NCBI RefSeq assembly: GCF_003148845.1 | Contig: NZ_QGHA01000004.1 | Span: forward strand, 372,001 to 436,000 | Length of the DNA: 64,000 nucleotides | Reading direction: 5' to 3' | Source: Mucilaginibacter oryzae | GTDB lineage: Bacteria; Bacteroidota; Bacteroidia; Sphingobacteriales; Sphingobacteriaceae | In this document: one piece after another, positions 7,767-17,418 of the stretch | Layout: each line of letters starts with the position of its first letter | Position numbering within the stretch: the first letter of the stretch is position 1 | Position numbers and translations under genes: made by a program | Notes under the pieces: generated by a model | What the model saw: only the letters and a program-made list of their open reading frames with translations | The model's database searches: none | What the model was told of the DNA's origin: nothing

Positions 7767-9551
7767 GTGGATAATTTCATTGTTTCGGCCCGTAAGTATC
7801 GCCCGGCTACTTTTGAAACCGTTGTTGGTCAGCAACATATAACCAATACGCTCAAAAATGCCATTAAAAACAACCAGCTGGCACAGGCTTTTTTGTTCTG
7901 TGGTCCGCGTGGTGTGGGCAAAACTACCTGCGCGCGCATCCTGGCCAAAACCATCAATTGTACCAATTTGCAGCCCAATGGCGAGGCCTGCGGTCAATGC
8001 CCGTCATGCAAGGCATTTGAAAACGGAAACTCGTTTAATGTTCACGAGTTGGATGCCGCATCCAACAACTCAGTTGATGATATCCGCAGTTTAATTGAGC
8101 AGGTGCGCATTCCGCCCCAGGCCGCCCGTTATAAGGTTTATATTATTGATGAGGTGCACATGCTATCGCAGGCCGCGTTTAACGCTTTCCTGAAAACGCT
8201 GGAGGAGCCACCTCATTATGCCATTTTTATACTGGCTACCACCGAGAAGCACAAAATTCTAGCAACTATACTTTCACGCTGCCAGATTTTTGATTTTAAC
8301 CGCATCAGGGTTGAAGACATGGCCAATCACCTCGCTTCAATAGCAGGTAAGGAAAATATCAGCTATGAACCTGATGGTTTGCACATTATAGCCCAAAAAG
8401 CAGATGGCGGCCTTCGTGACGCGCTATCGATGTTTGATCAGATCGTGAGCTTTTCGGGCGGAAAGGTTACCTACCGCTCGGTTATCGATAACCTGAATAT
8501 CCTTGATTACGATTACTATTTCAATATAACCGGCAGTTTGCTGGCCGAAGATACTGCTAAAGCACTGTTGTTTTTTGATGAGATCCTTTCGCGTGGTTTT
8601 GATGGGGCGCATTTTATAGCGGGACTGTCCGAGCACTTTCGTAACCTGCTGGTAGGTAAGGATCAATCAACCTTAAAACTGCTTGAGGTTAGCGAAGGTA
8701 TCAAAAACAAGTACCTGCAGCAATCGCAGCAGGCTTCGGTATCTTTCCTGCTTTCGGCCATGAATATCGCCAACCAGTGCGATATCAGTTATAAGCTTAG
8801 TAAAAACCAACGATTGCAGGTTGAACTCGCCCTGCTAAAAATGTGCCACCTGCCCTCGGTATTTAACCTGGCCACTACGCCGCTCACTGTAACTTCCGCT
8901 GCCGACGGGGGGCTAAAAAAAAAACCTGATACCTCAGCACCCGCAGCAATAAATAATACGCCTGCTAACAATCCCGTTCCGGTAGCTAAGCCAACGCCGC
9001 CTGTTAGTCATGTGCCTGATAAGATAGCTGCTGTACCTGCAGCCGCGCCACCGGTAGCGGAAAAGCCCAAAGTGGTAATGCCCTTGCGAAGCACGCTTAC
9101 ACCATCGTTAACCGGCGAGATCAGGACAGCCGATGGGACCATACAGGAAGAAGAGGAAGACCCTTACTTAAAAGGCGACAGCAACGAGGATTTTACGATG
9201 GAAGCCTTTTTAAGATGCTGGAATGAATTTGCACTTAAGGCGAAAAACGAAGGGAAAAAGAACCTCACTACCATATTTGCCTCCAATAAGCCCAAAATGC
9301 TGCGGCCTTATGTGTTTGAAATAATTGTTGCTACCATGGTTCAGGAAACCAGTTTCCGCGATGAACGCCCGGCAATATTAAACTACCTGCGGTCGGAACT
9401 CAGAAATTTCAATATAGAAGTGAATGCCCGTGTTGATGAGCACCAGGTTGTTCGCAAGCCATATACGGCCCCCGAGAAATTTCAGCATATGCTGGCCCGA
9501 AATCCTCAGTTAATGGAACTGAAAACAAGGTTTAATCTTGATTTTGATTAA
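7767..9551 (+). CDS. dnaX: DNA polymerase III subunit gamma/tau
   Basis: The clamp-loader ATPase is 594 residues long and starts at a GTG. It has Walker A GPRGVGKT (46-53), a zinc module of four Cys (65, 75, 78, 81), Walker B DEVH (128-131) and the SRC arginine-finger motif (170-172). Domain III ends near residue 370, before a Pro/Ala-rich linker and a tau-specific tail. At codons 383-386 the gene has CTA followed by nine more A residues (A-run 8915-8924). A -1 shift there reads Lys-Thr-stop and would give a gamma form of about 387 residues. The +1 frame also stops within 10 codons. Confidence 0.97.
   Translation: MDNFIVSARKYRPATFETVVGQQHITNTLKNAIKNNQLAQAFLFCGPRGVGKTTCARILAKTINCTNLQPNGEACGQCPSCKAFENGNSFNVHELDAASNNSVDDIRSLIEQVRIPPQAARYKVYIIDEVHMLSQAAFNAFLKTLEEPPHYAIFILATTEKHKILATILSRCQIFDFNRIRVEDMANHLASIAGKENISYEPDGLHIIAQKADGGLRDALSMFDQIVSFSGGKVTYRSVIDNLNILDYDYYFNITGSLLAEDTAKALLFFDEILSRGFDGAHFIAGLSEHFRNLLVGKDQSTLKLLEVSEGIKNKYLQQSQQASVSFLLSAMNIANQCDISYKLSKNQRLQVELALLKMCHLPSVFNLATTPLTVTSAADGGLKKKPDTSAPAAINNTPANNPVPVAKPTPPVSHVPDKIAAVPAAAPPVAEKPKVVMPLRSTLTPSLTGEIRTADGTIQEEEEDPYLKGDSNEDFTMEAFLRCWNEFALKAKNEGKKNLTTIFASNKPKMLRPYVFEIIVATMVQETSFRDERPAILNYLRSELRNFNIEVNARVDEHQVVRKPYTAPEKFQHMLARNPQLMELKTRFNLDFD
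8915..8929 (+). promoter_or_regulatory. Predicted frameshift/slippage site in dnaX
   Basis: Ten A residues in a row (8915-8924) lie at the junction of domain III and the linker. A -1 ribosomal shift, or one extra A added during transcription, places TGA (8927-8929) in frame one codon after the run. E. coli dnaX (ribosomal slippage) and Thermus dnaX (transcriptional slippage) use A-runs at the same relative place to make gamma. Confidence 0.65.
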
Positions 9552-9605
9552 CGGCAAGTAGCAGGTACGCACGGCGAAGATTATCGCCGCGCATAGTTAA
9601 ACTGC

Positions 9606-10040
9606 TTATCTGAAATGTTTGCCATCATTTTTAGGATAACCTTCTTCGTCAAGGTCGTCGCGGTCATCTTCGGGGGTGTGCGACAGCTTTTCATCTACCG
9701 GGTCAACCCTTACGCTTTGGCCGTGGTCAATATGCATCCCTAAATCATCTACATCGGTCTCCAGCGATCTGTTTTCGTCGAATTCGCCGTCTACATCATA
9801 CGGATTAGCCTCATCGTAGGTTGAGTTAAAGTCTTCGCCGTTTTTAGCGGTGGTATTGTACGGATCGGGGTGATCATAATCCGGGTCGTCGCTTGCTACG
9901 TCATACTCATAGCTGTTGGTGTCGGGATTATAGTTAAGGTCGTTTTTATCAATGGTTTCGCCTAACTCTTCTTTCAGTGTTTCATCACGGTCGGGCAGCT
10001 CATCTTCAAAGCCTGCTTCGTTAATTGGGTCGTTGTTCAT
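9606..10040 (-). CDS. Acidic hypothetical protein
   Basis: The 144-residue, very acidic, Asp/Asn/Tyr-rich protein has no hydrophobic segment and is probably disordered. It contains loosely repeated SDDPDYDHPDPYN-like and DEANPYDVDGEFD-like stretches. No family is recognised. It is convergent with dnaX (54-base gap). Confidence 0.6.
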   Translation of the reverse strand: MNNDPINEAGFEDELPDRDETLKEELGETIDKNDLNYNPDTNSYEYDVASDDPDYDHPDPYNTTAKNGEDFNSTYDEANPYDVDGEFDENRSLETDVDDLGMHIDHGQSVRVDPVDEKLSHTPEDDRDDLDEEGYPKNDGKHFR

Positions 10041-10126
10041 AGGTTTTTGTTTTATTGATAAATATACGCAGTAAAAACCCTGCCAAAAAACAAATAAACC
10101 CGCAAAAAGATGTTTTTACCTAAAAC

Positions 10127-10837
10127 TTAATAATGAATCTGTTTTCTGTACGAAGTAACGCCGCCAATGGCAAATTTAAAGCCAAGGGTAAACATGGAGT
10201 AGGCATCGTTATGCTTTCCGGCTATGTAGGCATCAAGCTGATCGCCCATAATAAAATTGTATTGGTAGCCCAAATCTATCTTTACGCCCGGCTGGTTGTA
10301 GCTGTTAAAAATCTTAAACTCGTAACCGAGCCTCAACGGGATAAATATTTCCTCGTTCTTTTTTTCGCCGGGTAAAGTTTTGCCTTCTTCCGCTAAAAGC
10401 ACATCTTCGGTACGCGTTACGTTGTTGCTAATATAACCGAGGCCCGACGATAAGTAAATATTTTTTAAAACGTTGGCGAACGCGCTTCGCGAATAGTCAA
10501 TCAATTCGCCGGCCTGTACCTGTACCCGGAACGAGAAGGCCGCGAAGTGGTTTTCAAATTCTCTTTGCGTAGTTGTTTCGGGGCCGCCGCCTTTTAAACG
10601 CCCTATCTGCGCCTCAAAAATGTAATTTACAAAAGGGGTTTGATTATAATTAAAGTTAAAGCTGATAGAGGGAGTGGTTTTAAGCGTTTGCACATCGGTT
10701 GAACTGGCCTGGTTAATACCTGCCGCGAAACCAACATCATATTGTGCGTAATCAAATCCAACCTGGGCTTTTACTGCAAATGGTAATATTAAACAAAACA
10801 GGACTGCGATGGACGATTGTAGAATATATTTTATCAT
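10127..10837 (-). CDS. Outer-membrane beta-barrel protein
   Basis: The protein has about 236 residues from the ATG at 10837. A signal peptide (IKYILQSSIAVLFCLILPFAVKA, cleaved after AQ) leads into alternating strands rich in aromatic residues that end in a C-terminal beta-signal-like Phe/Tyr pattern (YSMFTLGFKFAIGG). The frame is open to 10966, but the upstream part is not signal-like, so the later ATG is preferred. Members of this type sit in the outer membrane as small barrels of unknown function. It is divergent from icd. Confidence 0.75.
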   Translation of the reverse strand: MIKYILQSSIAVLFCLILPFAVKAQVGFDYAQYDVGFAAGINQASSTDVQTLKTTPSISFNFNYNQTPFVNYIFEAQIGRLKGGGPETTTQREFENHFAAFSFRVQVQAGELIDYSRSAFANVLKNIYLSSGLGYISNNVTRTEDVLLAEEGKTLPGEKKNEEIFIPLRLGYEFKIFNSYNQPGVKIDLGYQYNFIMGDQLDAYIAGKHNDAYSMFTLGFKFAIGGVTSYRKQIHY

Positions 10838-11006
10838 AGTAAACGGCGCACCTGCTTTAAAAGCGCTTGTTTTGGTGAAACATTTTAATTTTATAAAAAT
10901 AGCACCAAAGTTTATAAAAACAACTATGCCCGGCTTATTAATTGTCATTACAGCGAAATCAATCATTTTTCATCGTGTTATTATGAAAATTGATAAAGTC
11001 AATTTA

Positions 11007-11014
11007 TATATTTG
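11007..11014 (+). promoter_or_regulatory. -7 box upstream of icd
   Basis: TATATTTG matches TAnnTTTG exactly and lies 29 bases before the ATG of icd. The -33 element is not clear. Confidence 0.5.
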
Positions 11015-11043
11015 GGGCCATTGTAAATAAAACCACATCTGGT

Positions 11044-12273
11044 ATGGCAAAAATAAAAGTAGAAAATCCGGTAGTTGAGCTGGATGGAGATGAGATGACC
11101 CGCATCATCTGGAAATTCATTAAAGATAAACTGATTACTCCTTACCTTGATCTTGATATCAAATATTACGATTTGGGTATTGAATACCGCGATCAAACTG
11201 ATGACCAGGTAACCATTGATGCCGCAAACGCTATTAAACAGTACGGTGTAGGTATTAAATGCGCTACTATTACTCCTGATGAGGCCCGTGTTAAAGAGTT
11301 TGGCCTTAAACAAATGTGGAAATCGCCAAATGGCACTATCCGTAATATCCTTGATGGTACGGTGTTCCGCGAGCCTATCGTGATGTCAAACGTTCCGCGT
11401 CTGGTACCTAACTGGACAGCGCCGATCTGCATCGGCCGTCACGCTTTCGGTGACCAGTACCGTGCTACCGATTTTGTAACCAAAGGCAAAGGTAAGCTTA
11501 CTGTAAAGTTTACCCCTGAGGACGGCAGCCCTGAGCAATCTTTCGAAGTTTTTAATTTTAAAGGTGATGGCGTTGCCTTAACCATGTACAACACCGACGA
11601 ATCTATTAAAGGTTTTGCCCATGCCTGCTTTAACCAGGCATTAGCAAAAGGCTGGCCGCTGTATCTTTCAACCAAAAACACCATCCTGAAAAAATATGAT
11701 GGCAGGTTTAAAGATATTTTTGAAGAGATTTATCAAAACGATTACAAGCAAAAATTTGACGCGGCCGGTATTGTTTATGAACACCGCCTGATTGACGATA
11801 TGGTTGCATCGGCCTTGAAATGGAACGGTAACTTTGTTTGGGCTTGTAAAAACTATGATGGCGACGTACAGTCAGATACTGTTGCGCAGGGGTTTGGCTC
11901 ATTGGGTTTAATGACTTCAACACTGGTTACCCCTGATGGTACCGTGATGGAAGCGGAAGCAGCCCACGGTACAGTAACCCGTCACTATCGTGACCACCAG
12001 GCAGGCAAGCCAACTTCTACCAACCCAATTGCATCTATTTTTGCATGGACCCGCGGTTTGGAGTTTCGTGGTAAGCTGGACGGCAACCAGGCACTGATTG
12101 ATTTTTGCCAGGCTTTAGAGCAGGTTTGTATTGAAACTGTAGAAAGCGGTAAAATGACTAAGGATTTGGCTATCGCAATTAAACCAAAGGTTGAACATGG
12201 TACCGATTACCTGTACACTGAAGAATTTTTGGCTGCTATTGACGAAAACCTGAAGGCGAAATTAGGTTTGTAA
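11044..12273 (+). CDS. icd: NADP-dependent isocitrate dehydrogenase
   Basis: The 409-residue enzyme oxidises isocitrate to 2-oxoglutarate in the TCA cycle. It is the eukaryote-like homodimeric type: the opening is [19 protein letters not shown], with [12 protein letters not shown] and the substrate segment [20 protein letters not shown]. The metal-binding Asp is in [18 protein letters not shown], and the NADP-binding part is [17 protein letters not shown]. The start MAKIKV at 11044 is chosen because the 18 codons before it are not part of the family. A terminator follows. Confidence 0.97.
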   Translation: MAKIKVENPVVELDGDEMTRIIWKFIKDKLITPYLDLDIKYYDLGIEYRDQTDDQVTIDAANAIKQYGVGIKCATITPDEARVKEFGLKQMWKSPNGTIRNILDGTVFREPIVMSNVPRLVPNWTAPICIGRHAFGDQYRATDFVTKGKGKLTVKFTPEDGSPEQSFEVFNFKGDGVALTMYNTDESIKGFAHACFNQALAKGWPLYLSTKNTILKKYDGRFKDIFEEIYQNDYKQKFDAAGIVYEHRLIDDMVASALKWNGNFVWACKNYDGDVQSDTVAQGFGSLGLMTSTLVTPDGTVMEAEAAHGTVTRHYRDHQAGKPTSTNPIASIFAWTRGLEFRGKLDGNQALIDFCQALEQVCIETVESGKMTKDLAIAIKPKVEHGTDYLYTEEFLAAIDENLKAKLGL

Positions 12274-12293
12274 TAAAACCTGAAGCATACAAG

Positions 12294-12322
12294 AAGGTCC
12301 GCAATTATAGCGGGCCTTTTTT
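12294..12322 (+). terminator. Rho-independent terminator of icd
   Basis: A 9-bp stem (12294-12302 with 12310-12318, one G-T pair) and a 7-base loop are followed by T6. Confidence 0.88.
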
Positions 12323-12403
12323 GTATAGGTTATTTTAAAGTACATCAATTCAGCTTTTCCAATTAGCTATTTTACTCCTAACTTAGCACCAAATACAAAA
12401 ACT

Positions 12404-13384
12404 ATGTCGGCATTATATCCATTAAAATTTAAAACCATATACAAAGACAAAATATGGGGCGGTCAGAAAATCAAAACCTATTTGCATAAAGATTTTGGGA
12501 ATCTGCCCAACTGCGGCGAAACCTGGGAAATATCGGGCGTAAAATCTGATGTCTCTGTGGTGGCCTCAGGCCCGCTTGAAGGCGAATCGCTGGCCGGTTT
12601 GCTGGAGCAATATAAAGATGAGCTTGTTGGTAAAAAGGTATACGATCATTTTGGCAATATTTTTCCGCTGTTGGTGAAGTTTATTGACGCCAACGACGAT
12701 CTTTCGGTACAGGTACACCCCGATGATAAGCTGGCAAAAGAACGTCATAACTCATTCGGTAAAACTGAGATGTGGTACATTATTGAGGCTGATCCGGGCT
12801 CGACCCTGATTACCGGCTTTAACCAGGAAATGACCGAGCAAAAGTATGTTGACGCTTTAAACAGCGGCCATATTATGGATATTTTGAACAGGGAAGAGGC
12901 TGCTGCTGATGATGTTTTCTTTTTACCTGCCGGTCGTGTACATACTATTGGCAAGGGCCTGCTTATTGCCGAAATTCAGCAAACGTCAGATATCACCTAC
13001 CGAATTTATGATTTTGACCGGGTTGACGATAAAGGCAACAAGCGCGAACTGCATACAGAAGAAGCCCTTGCCGCTATCGACTATAAACACTATCCGGAAT
13101 ACAAAACTAAATACGAGCCGAGGGAAAACGAAACCGTTGAACTGGTTAGCTGCCCTTATTTTACCACCAACGTACTTGATTTTGACGAAAGTACAGCTAA
13201 AGACTATTCTTCGTTAGATTCGTTTGTGATACACGTTTGTGTTGAAGGTGGTTACACGCTAAAATATAATGATCAGGCTTACGCCGTTAAAATGGGCGAG
13301 TGTATCCTGCTGCCAAAAAGCATTGATAAAGTTGAGCTTGAAACTACCGGCGGTTTCAAAATATTGGAAAGTTACATCCGGTAA
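12404..13384 (+). CDS. manA: Class I mannose-6-phosphate isomerase
   Basis: This 326-residue zinc enzyme interconverts mannose-6-phosphate and fructose-6-phosphate, feeding GDP-mannose and polysaccharide synthesis. The four zinc ligands are visible: Gln103 and His105 in SVQVHPDD, Glu122 in GKTEMWYI and His180 in PAGRVHTIG. The C-terminal cupin half is short, as in the type found in Firmicutes and Bacteroidota. A TAACTTAG box lies about 18 bases before the ATG. It is a single-gene unit with its own terminator. Confidence 0.95.
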   Translation: MSALYPLKFKTIYKDKIWGGQKIKTYLHKDFGNLPNCGETWEISGVKSDVSVVASGPLEGESLAGLLEQYKDELVGKKVYDHFGNIFPLLVKFIDANDDLSVQVHPDDKLAKERHNSFGKTEMWYIIEADPGSTLITGFNQEMTEQKYVDALNSGHIMDILNREEAAADDVFFLPAGRVHTIGKGLLIAEIQQTSDITYRIYDFDRVDDKGNKRELHTEEALAAIDYKHYPEYKTKYEPRENETVELVSCPYFTTNVLDFDESTAKDYSSLDSFVIHVCVEGGYTLKYNDQAYAVKMGECILLPKSIDKVELETTGGFKILESYIR

Positions 13385-13459
13385 TTATACTGAACCGCGG
13401 TATAGCGTTGAGCAATTAACTTTTAAATGAAGTTTTTATTCAGAAAAACTTTAGTCTGC

Positions 13460-13495
13460 AAAGTACGGAACCTTTCAGGTTCCGTACTTTTTTAA
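13460..13495 (+). terminator. Terminator of manA overlapping the 3' end of the convergent gene
   Basis: A perfect 14-bp stem (13460-13473 with 13477-13490) and a 3-base loop are followed by T-run. The loop (13474-13476) overlaps the stop codon of the convergent response-regulator gene, so that gene's last four codons form one arm. Confidence 0.9.
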
Positions 13496-13918
13496 TCTTT
13501 CGTTCACCCTGTTTTGGGCAATGTTAAAAATTTCAGTAAGATGCGTTCCCTTTACCGGTTTAAATATGTAATCGGTTACTTCGGGAATATTTTTTGCCCG
13601 GTGAATATCGTTTAAATCTACCGACGAACTAACCATATAAACGGTAATTTCTTTCCCTAACCGGGGCCGTATTTCCGCAAATTCATTCATAAACTCCCAG
13701 CCATCCATGGTAGGCATGTTAATATCCAGCAGGATCATATCCGGTAACTGGTACTCATCTGAGAGGTTTTTAAGTTGGCTTATCGCTTCCTGTCCGTTGG
13801 GGAAATGGCTCACAAGGGCATTAGCTCCCCTAAAACTCATTAATTTCCTGATTCCATAAACATAAATAGGGTCGTCGTCAACAATCCAGGTACTTATCGG
13901 ATGTTCTTCTTCCATCAT
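13475..13918 (-). CDS. Single-domain response regulator
   Basis: The 147-residue receiver domain has no output domain. The acidic pocket is DDD at 14-16, the phospho-acceptor Asp is at 65 (MILLDINMPTMDGWEF), the Thr/Ser switch is in VSSSV and the conserved Lys is at 120 (YIFKPVKG). It lies 15 bases downstream of a PAS histidine kinase on the same strand, which is the likely phosphodonor. It is a paralogue of the regulator at 34313-34726, and both share LLDINMP-x-M-(D/N)-GWEF. Confidence 0.93.
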   Translation of the reverse strand: MMEEEHPISTWIVDDDPIYVYGIRKLMSFRGANALVSHFPNGQEAISQLKNLSDEYQLPDMILLDINMPTMDGWEFMNEFAEIRPRLGKEITVYMVSSSVDLNDIHRAKNIPEVTDYIFKPVKGTHLTEIFNIAQNRVNERLKKYGT

Positions 13919-13933
13919 CTCACGCTAATTTTA

Positions 13934-15418
13934 CTACACCAACCTGATAGTAAATTTTGTGCCAACATTTACAGTGCTCTCTACAGTGATCGAGCCGCCA
14001 AGCGCTTCAATCTGGTTTCGGGTAATGAACAAGCCTATTCCCTTGGCATCTGTATTTTGATGAAAGGTTTTATACATGCCAAAAACTTTATCGCCATGCC
14101 GGTTTAAATCAATACCCAAACCGTTATCTTCAAAAATGAGGTAGATATGATTACCTTCCCTAAGGGTATAACACTGAATAATGGGCTGGCGGCCCGGCGA
14201 ATAGTATTTTAACGAATTGGTAAGCAGGTTTTGAAATATACTTTCCATGTACGCCGGTATATAATTTATTTCGGTACACTGGCTAAAATCATATTCAACA
14301 ATAGCGTTTATTGATTCGATGTTGTTTTTTAACGCTGAGCGCACACTTTTAAATAGTTTTTCAAGTTCAACAACGCTCCGTTCGTTAGTGATCTCGGTTT
14401 GGATCTTAACTATTTCATTAAGGTGCTCAATAGTGAGGTTAAGGCTATCGCTTATGGTTTTAAGGTAAGAGAATATTTCAATCCGCTCCTCTTCTTCGTC
14501 TGTTTGTTCAAACAGGTTAACCATAAACTGCAGGTTCCCGGTATGCGACCTGAGGTTATGTGAAACAATATAAGCGAAGTTTTGCAGGCGGCGGTTTTGG
14601 TCGGTGAGTAAATTAACTGATTGCTCCAGCTTCAGCTGTTTCCTTTTCTCGTTGTCAATATCTTGTATAATCCCTTTTAAGGTTATGCAATGCCCATAAT
14701 TATCAATTACGGGTATGCCCTTCACTTTTAACCATAATAAGTTGTTTTTAGCCGTTCGTAACAGCGCTTCGGTATCAAAGGGCCTGCAAAGCTTTATGGC
14801 ATGGTCAATAGCTTGTTGCAATACAACGCGATAGGAAGGTTCAAAAAAACTGATGAATTCTTCAGCACTGATCTCCAGGCGACTTTGGATATCATAAATA
14901 TCATAAACCTGATTTGATAGCGCGATGACACCGGGTTTAAGCGGGTTAATTTCCCAGCTCCCGAGGCGCGCTATCCTGAATGCCTCATCGTGCATAAATT
15001 GTTTATCGGCAAATGTTATACTTTCCTGTTTATAAATGTTTATGTTAACCAGTAAGCCATGTATGGTGCCGTTATAACTATTCTCCGGGTTTTTTATGCG
15101 GCTTTCAAACCACTGGTACCCGTTGTTTTTAGTTAACAGCCTTATCGGCACCGGGGCAACCTGCTGATTTAAACGGCTCTGATAAAGGGCATCTAAAAAC
15201 ACATGCTTATCCTGGTAATAAAGTAAATGTTCAAAGAAAACCTGGGCTGAACTTTCAATCTCATTGGGATGATAACCCAATATGTTATAAAAACCTGCCG
15301 ACCATTTTACCTCTTTGGTAATTGAATTATATTCCCAAATGCACGCATCCGGATCATCGGTTAAACGGGCAGGGCTTACATTATTGCCAGGGGAGGTGCC
15401 CTTCTCTGTAAAACTCAT
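13934..15418 (-). CDS. PAS-domain sensor histidine kinase
   Basis: The protein has 494 residues, no membrane segment and no signal peptide, so it is a cytoplasmic sensor. Two PAS domains (about 20-130 and 145-255) precede the kinase. The phospho-acceptor His is at about 287 in FAYIVSHNLRSHTGNL. The ATPase domain has the N-box QNLLTNSLKYYSPG, G1 EDNGLGID and G2 KGIGLFITRNQIEALGG. It forms a two-gene unit with the single-domain regulator that follows. The signal is not identifiable from the sequence. Confidence 0.94.
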   Translation of the reverse strand: MSFTEKGTSPGNNVSPARLTDDPDACIWEYNSITKEVKWSAGFYNILGYHPNEIESSAQVFFEHLLYYQDKHVFLDALYQSRLNQQVAPVPIRLLTKNNGYQWFESRIKNPENSYNGTIHGLLVNINIYKQESITFADKQFMHDEAFRIARLGSWEINPLKPGVIALSNQVYDIYDIQSRLEISAEEFISFFEPSYRVVLQQAIDHAIKLCRPFDTEALLRTAKNNLLWLKVKGIPVIDNYGHCITLKGIIQDIDNEKRKQLKLEQSVNLLTDQNRRLQNFAYIVSHNLRSHTGNLQFMVNLFEQTDEEEERIEIFSYLKTISDSLNLTIEHLNEIVKIQTEITNERSVVELEKLFKSVRSALKNNIESINAIVEYDFSQCTEINYIPAYMESIFQNLLTNSLKYYSPGRQPIIQCYTLREGNHIYLIFEDNGLGIDLNRHGDKVFGMYKTFHQNTDAKGIGLFITRNQIEALGGSITVESTVNVGTKFTIRLV

Positions 15419-15968
15419 ATTACTTTAGTTCACTAATTCAGGCATTTTGCCATGTGCTACATGTAAAATATGTGCCATAATTTTAAAAGTTGAAAATTAC
15501 AACGAGAAGTTGTGAACTTGCAAATGTTTTATCAGTCATAAATTAAAATCAGCCCGGTCAAATATAAATATTTTTATATTTTATAACATATTCTTTTACT
15601 GGTATTTGTGGATTTGTATTTTTATTAGGTAAATATTCTTATTTAAAGTACACAAATAAAATATACTTGTAATATTTTATCTGATATCGCTTTATCTGGC
15701 GGATAATTTGGTGAAAATACTTTCAATAAGGCAATTGCCGGTAATCCGGATGCAGTGATAACGCCTTAAAAAAATATTACATATTCCCTTAACTAAATCC
15801 TCTGCAAGGGAGAAGATTTAATAAAATAGTACTTCCAAATATCTTAATCGGGAGTTGGTACGGCTTAAACCACGCTACCTGTTTTTAAAAGCGGCTACCC
15901 TCAATTTGGATATTAAAACATACGAATTAAAGCAATATCAAAAACCACAAGGTTTGTGCAGGATAAAA
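15419..15968. other. 550-base AT-rich spacer
   Basis: The stretch between the histidine kinase start and the metallopeptidase stop holds no convincing gene, tRNA or strong terminator. It is very AT-rich and would contain the kinase promoter. A short hairpin with T-tail (AAACC/GGTTT, about 15940-15955, minus strand) may end the metallopeptidase message. Confidence 0.5.
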
Positions 15969-17219
15969 TTACCGGCCAAACTTTTCGCCGGTACCGCTCT
16001 TTTTATAAAAAGCTTTATAGTCCTTCACATTTAGCATGTCATAAATGGCCTGTTTTTTATCAGTACTATTATCGTAGTATCCCTTACATATCTGGTAACC
16101 CACCCAATAACCAAGATCGGCCGGTTTATCTGCTGTTTCCTGGTTAGAGTTAGCTATCCAGTTATAGGCGCGTTGCAGGTTCATTTCCTTTTCAAAATCA
16201 GCCCAGATAGCTTTTTCACGGCCTTTAGCCCACACGTGAAGCCGCTCATTGGCGGTACGCCCCGATATCAGTTCGCCCAAAAAGTCGGCCATGCCTTCAA
16301 CCATCACAGCACTTAGCAGTGTTTTATCAGCAGCCATACCGTTTTGGTTAAAATGGATAAGCTCATGGGCGATGAGATTAGGAATGTAATCAAGCGCGCC
16401 GAAATTGTTGCGTTCCCAAAGGGTAAGCTCATCCGTCGGAATATCCGGAGTGCGTACTGCCTGGTCAACGCCAATTAATAAACCGTTATCGGTTGATGTA
16501 CCACCCGACGTAAACGCCCCGATAACAAAATAAATATCGGGAAACCTTGCGGCGGGATAAAGTTCCTTAAATTTTATGAAACTGGCCTGCAATAGTGGTT
16601 TCTGTTTTTTTACGCTGAGCGTGTTTTTACGGATAGCAGCGTAAAACCTATGCTTAGTATCCTGGCTTTTTACATAGTTTTTAAGGCTATGTACTTTGTA
16701 TGCGAAGTAATCCTGTAAACCGGGGGTGCCGTGGTCAAGGTAATATTGTTTATAAATGGCTATACGGTTGTTGCTGTCTTTTTCGGCCAGGTCATGAGCT
16801 TTCCAATAATTGTCTATATCGGTGGTAATAATCCGGGCCTTCAACGGGTCGGAAGTGCTGGTTGGTTTAAATTTTAACGATGCTATAAACTTCTGCCAAT
16901 CATCGCGCTGAAGCAACGAAGCGAAGTCGGCATCGCTTTTCATATGATCAATGTTGCGATAGCCGGAAGCAACGGCTTGTTTTGCGAAAATTATTGCGCT
17001 GTCGGGCTTGCCGGCCAATGCATAACAGCAAGCTGCATTATAATAGTTACCGGCGGCTAATACCTTAAAATCACTTGCACTGGCCGATTGCAGGTAAAAC
17101 GCAGCGGCTTTGTTAAAATCTTTAACCTGGTATAAACTATCGGCAGTGGCGCTTAAATTTTTTTGTGCAAAAACGGCATTACCCAATAAAATAAAAATGT
17201 AGGATAGAAATTTACGCAT
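15969..17219 (-). CDS. Secreted zinc metallopeptidase-like protein with TPR-like N-terminus
   Basis: The 416-residue protein has a signal peptide (RKFLSYIFILLGNAVFAQ). Residues 20-95 resemble tetratricopeptide repeats (YYNAACCYALAGKPDSAIIF). The catalytic part has HELIH at 285-289 and a downstream Glu in EGMADFLGEL (about 308), the gluzincin arrangement, as in DUF2268-type predicted proteases. It is probably periplasmic or secreted. It stands alone, and the substrate is unknown. Confidence 0.78.
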   Translation of the reverse strand: MRKFLSYIFILLGNAVFAQKNLSATADSLYQVKDFNKAAAFYLQSASASDFKVLAAGNYYNAACCYALAGKPDSAIIFAKQAVASGYRNIDHMKSDADFASLLQRDDWQKFIASLKFKPTSTSDPLKARIITTDIDNYWKAHDLAEKDSNNRIAIYKQYYLDHGTPGLQDYFAYKVHSLKNYVKSQDTKHRFYAAIRKNTLSVKKQKPLLQASFIKFKELYPAARFPDIYFVIGAFTSGGTSTDNGLLIGVDQAVRTPDIPTDELTLWERNNFGALDYIPNLIAHELIHFNQNGMAADKTLLSAVMVEGMADFLGELISGRTANERLHVWAKGREKAIWADFEKEMNLQRAYNWIANSNQETADKPADLGYWVGYQICKGYYDNSTDKKQAIYDMLNVKDYKAFYKKSGTGEKFGR

Positions 17220-17344
17220 ACGCTAAAAATAATAAAATTTAACTGTATAGATAATTTTTCCCTTTTATATGTTGGCATGTTCAACCTGCCCAGTGTGGTT
17301 TACGTGTGGTGCTGTCACACGTTCAGCTTGCATTAAAAGTTTAA

Positions 17345-17372
17345 CAAAAAAGCCGGGTGGTTAACCCGGCTT
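17345..17372 (-). terminator. Rho-independent terminator of the hmgA-hppD unit
   Basis: A 9-bp stem (17350-17358 with 17364-17372) is followed on the minus strand by T6. It lies about 46 bases past the hppD stop. Confidence 0.85.
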
Positions 17373-17418
17373 CAAATCAATAATAAACAAAATTCAAAAT
17401 CGAATTTTGGCTTCCGAC

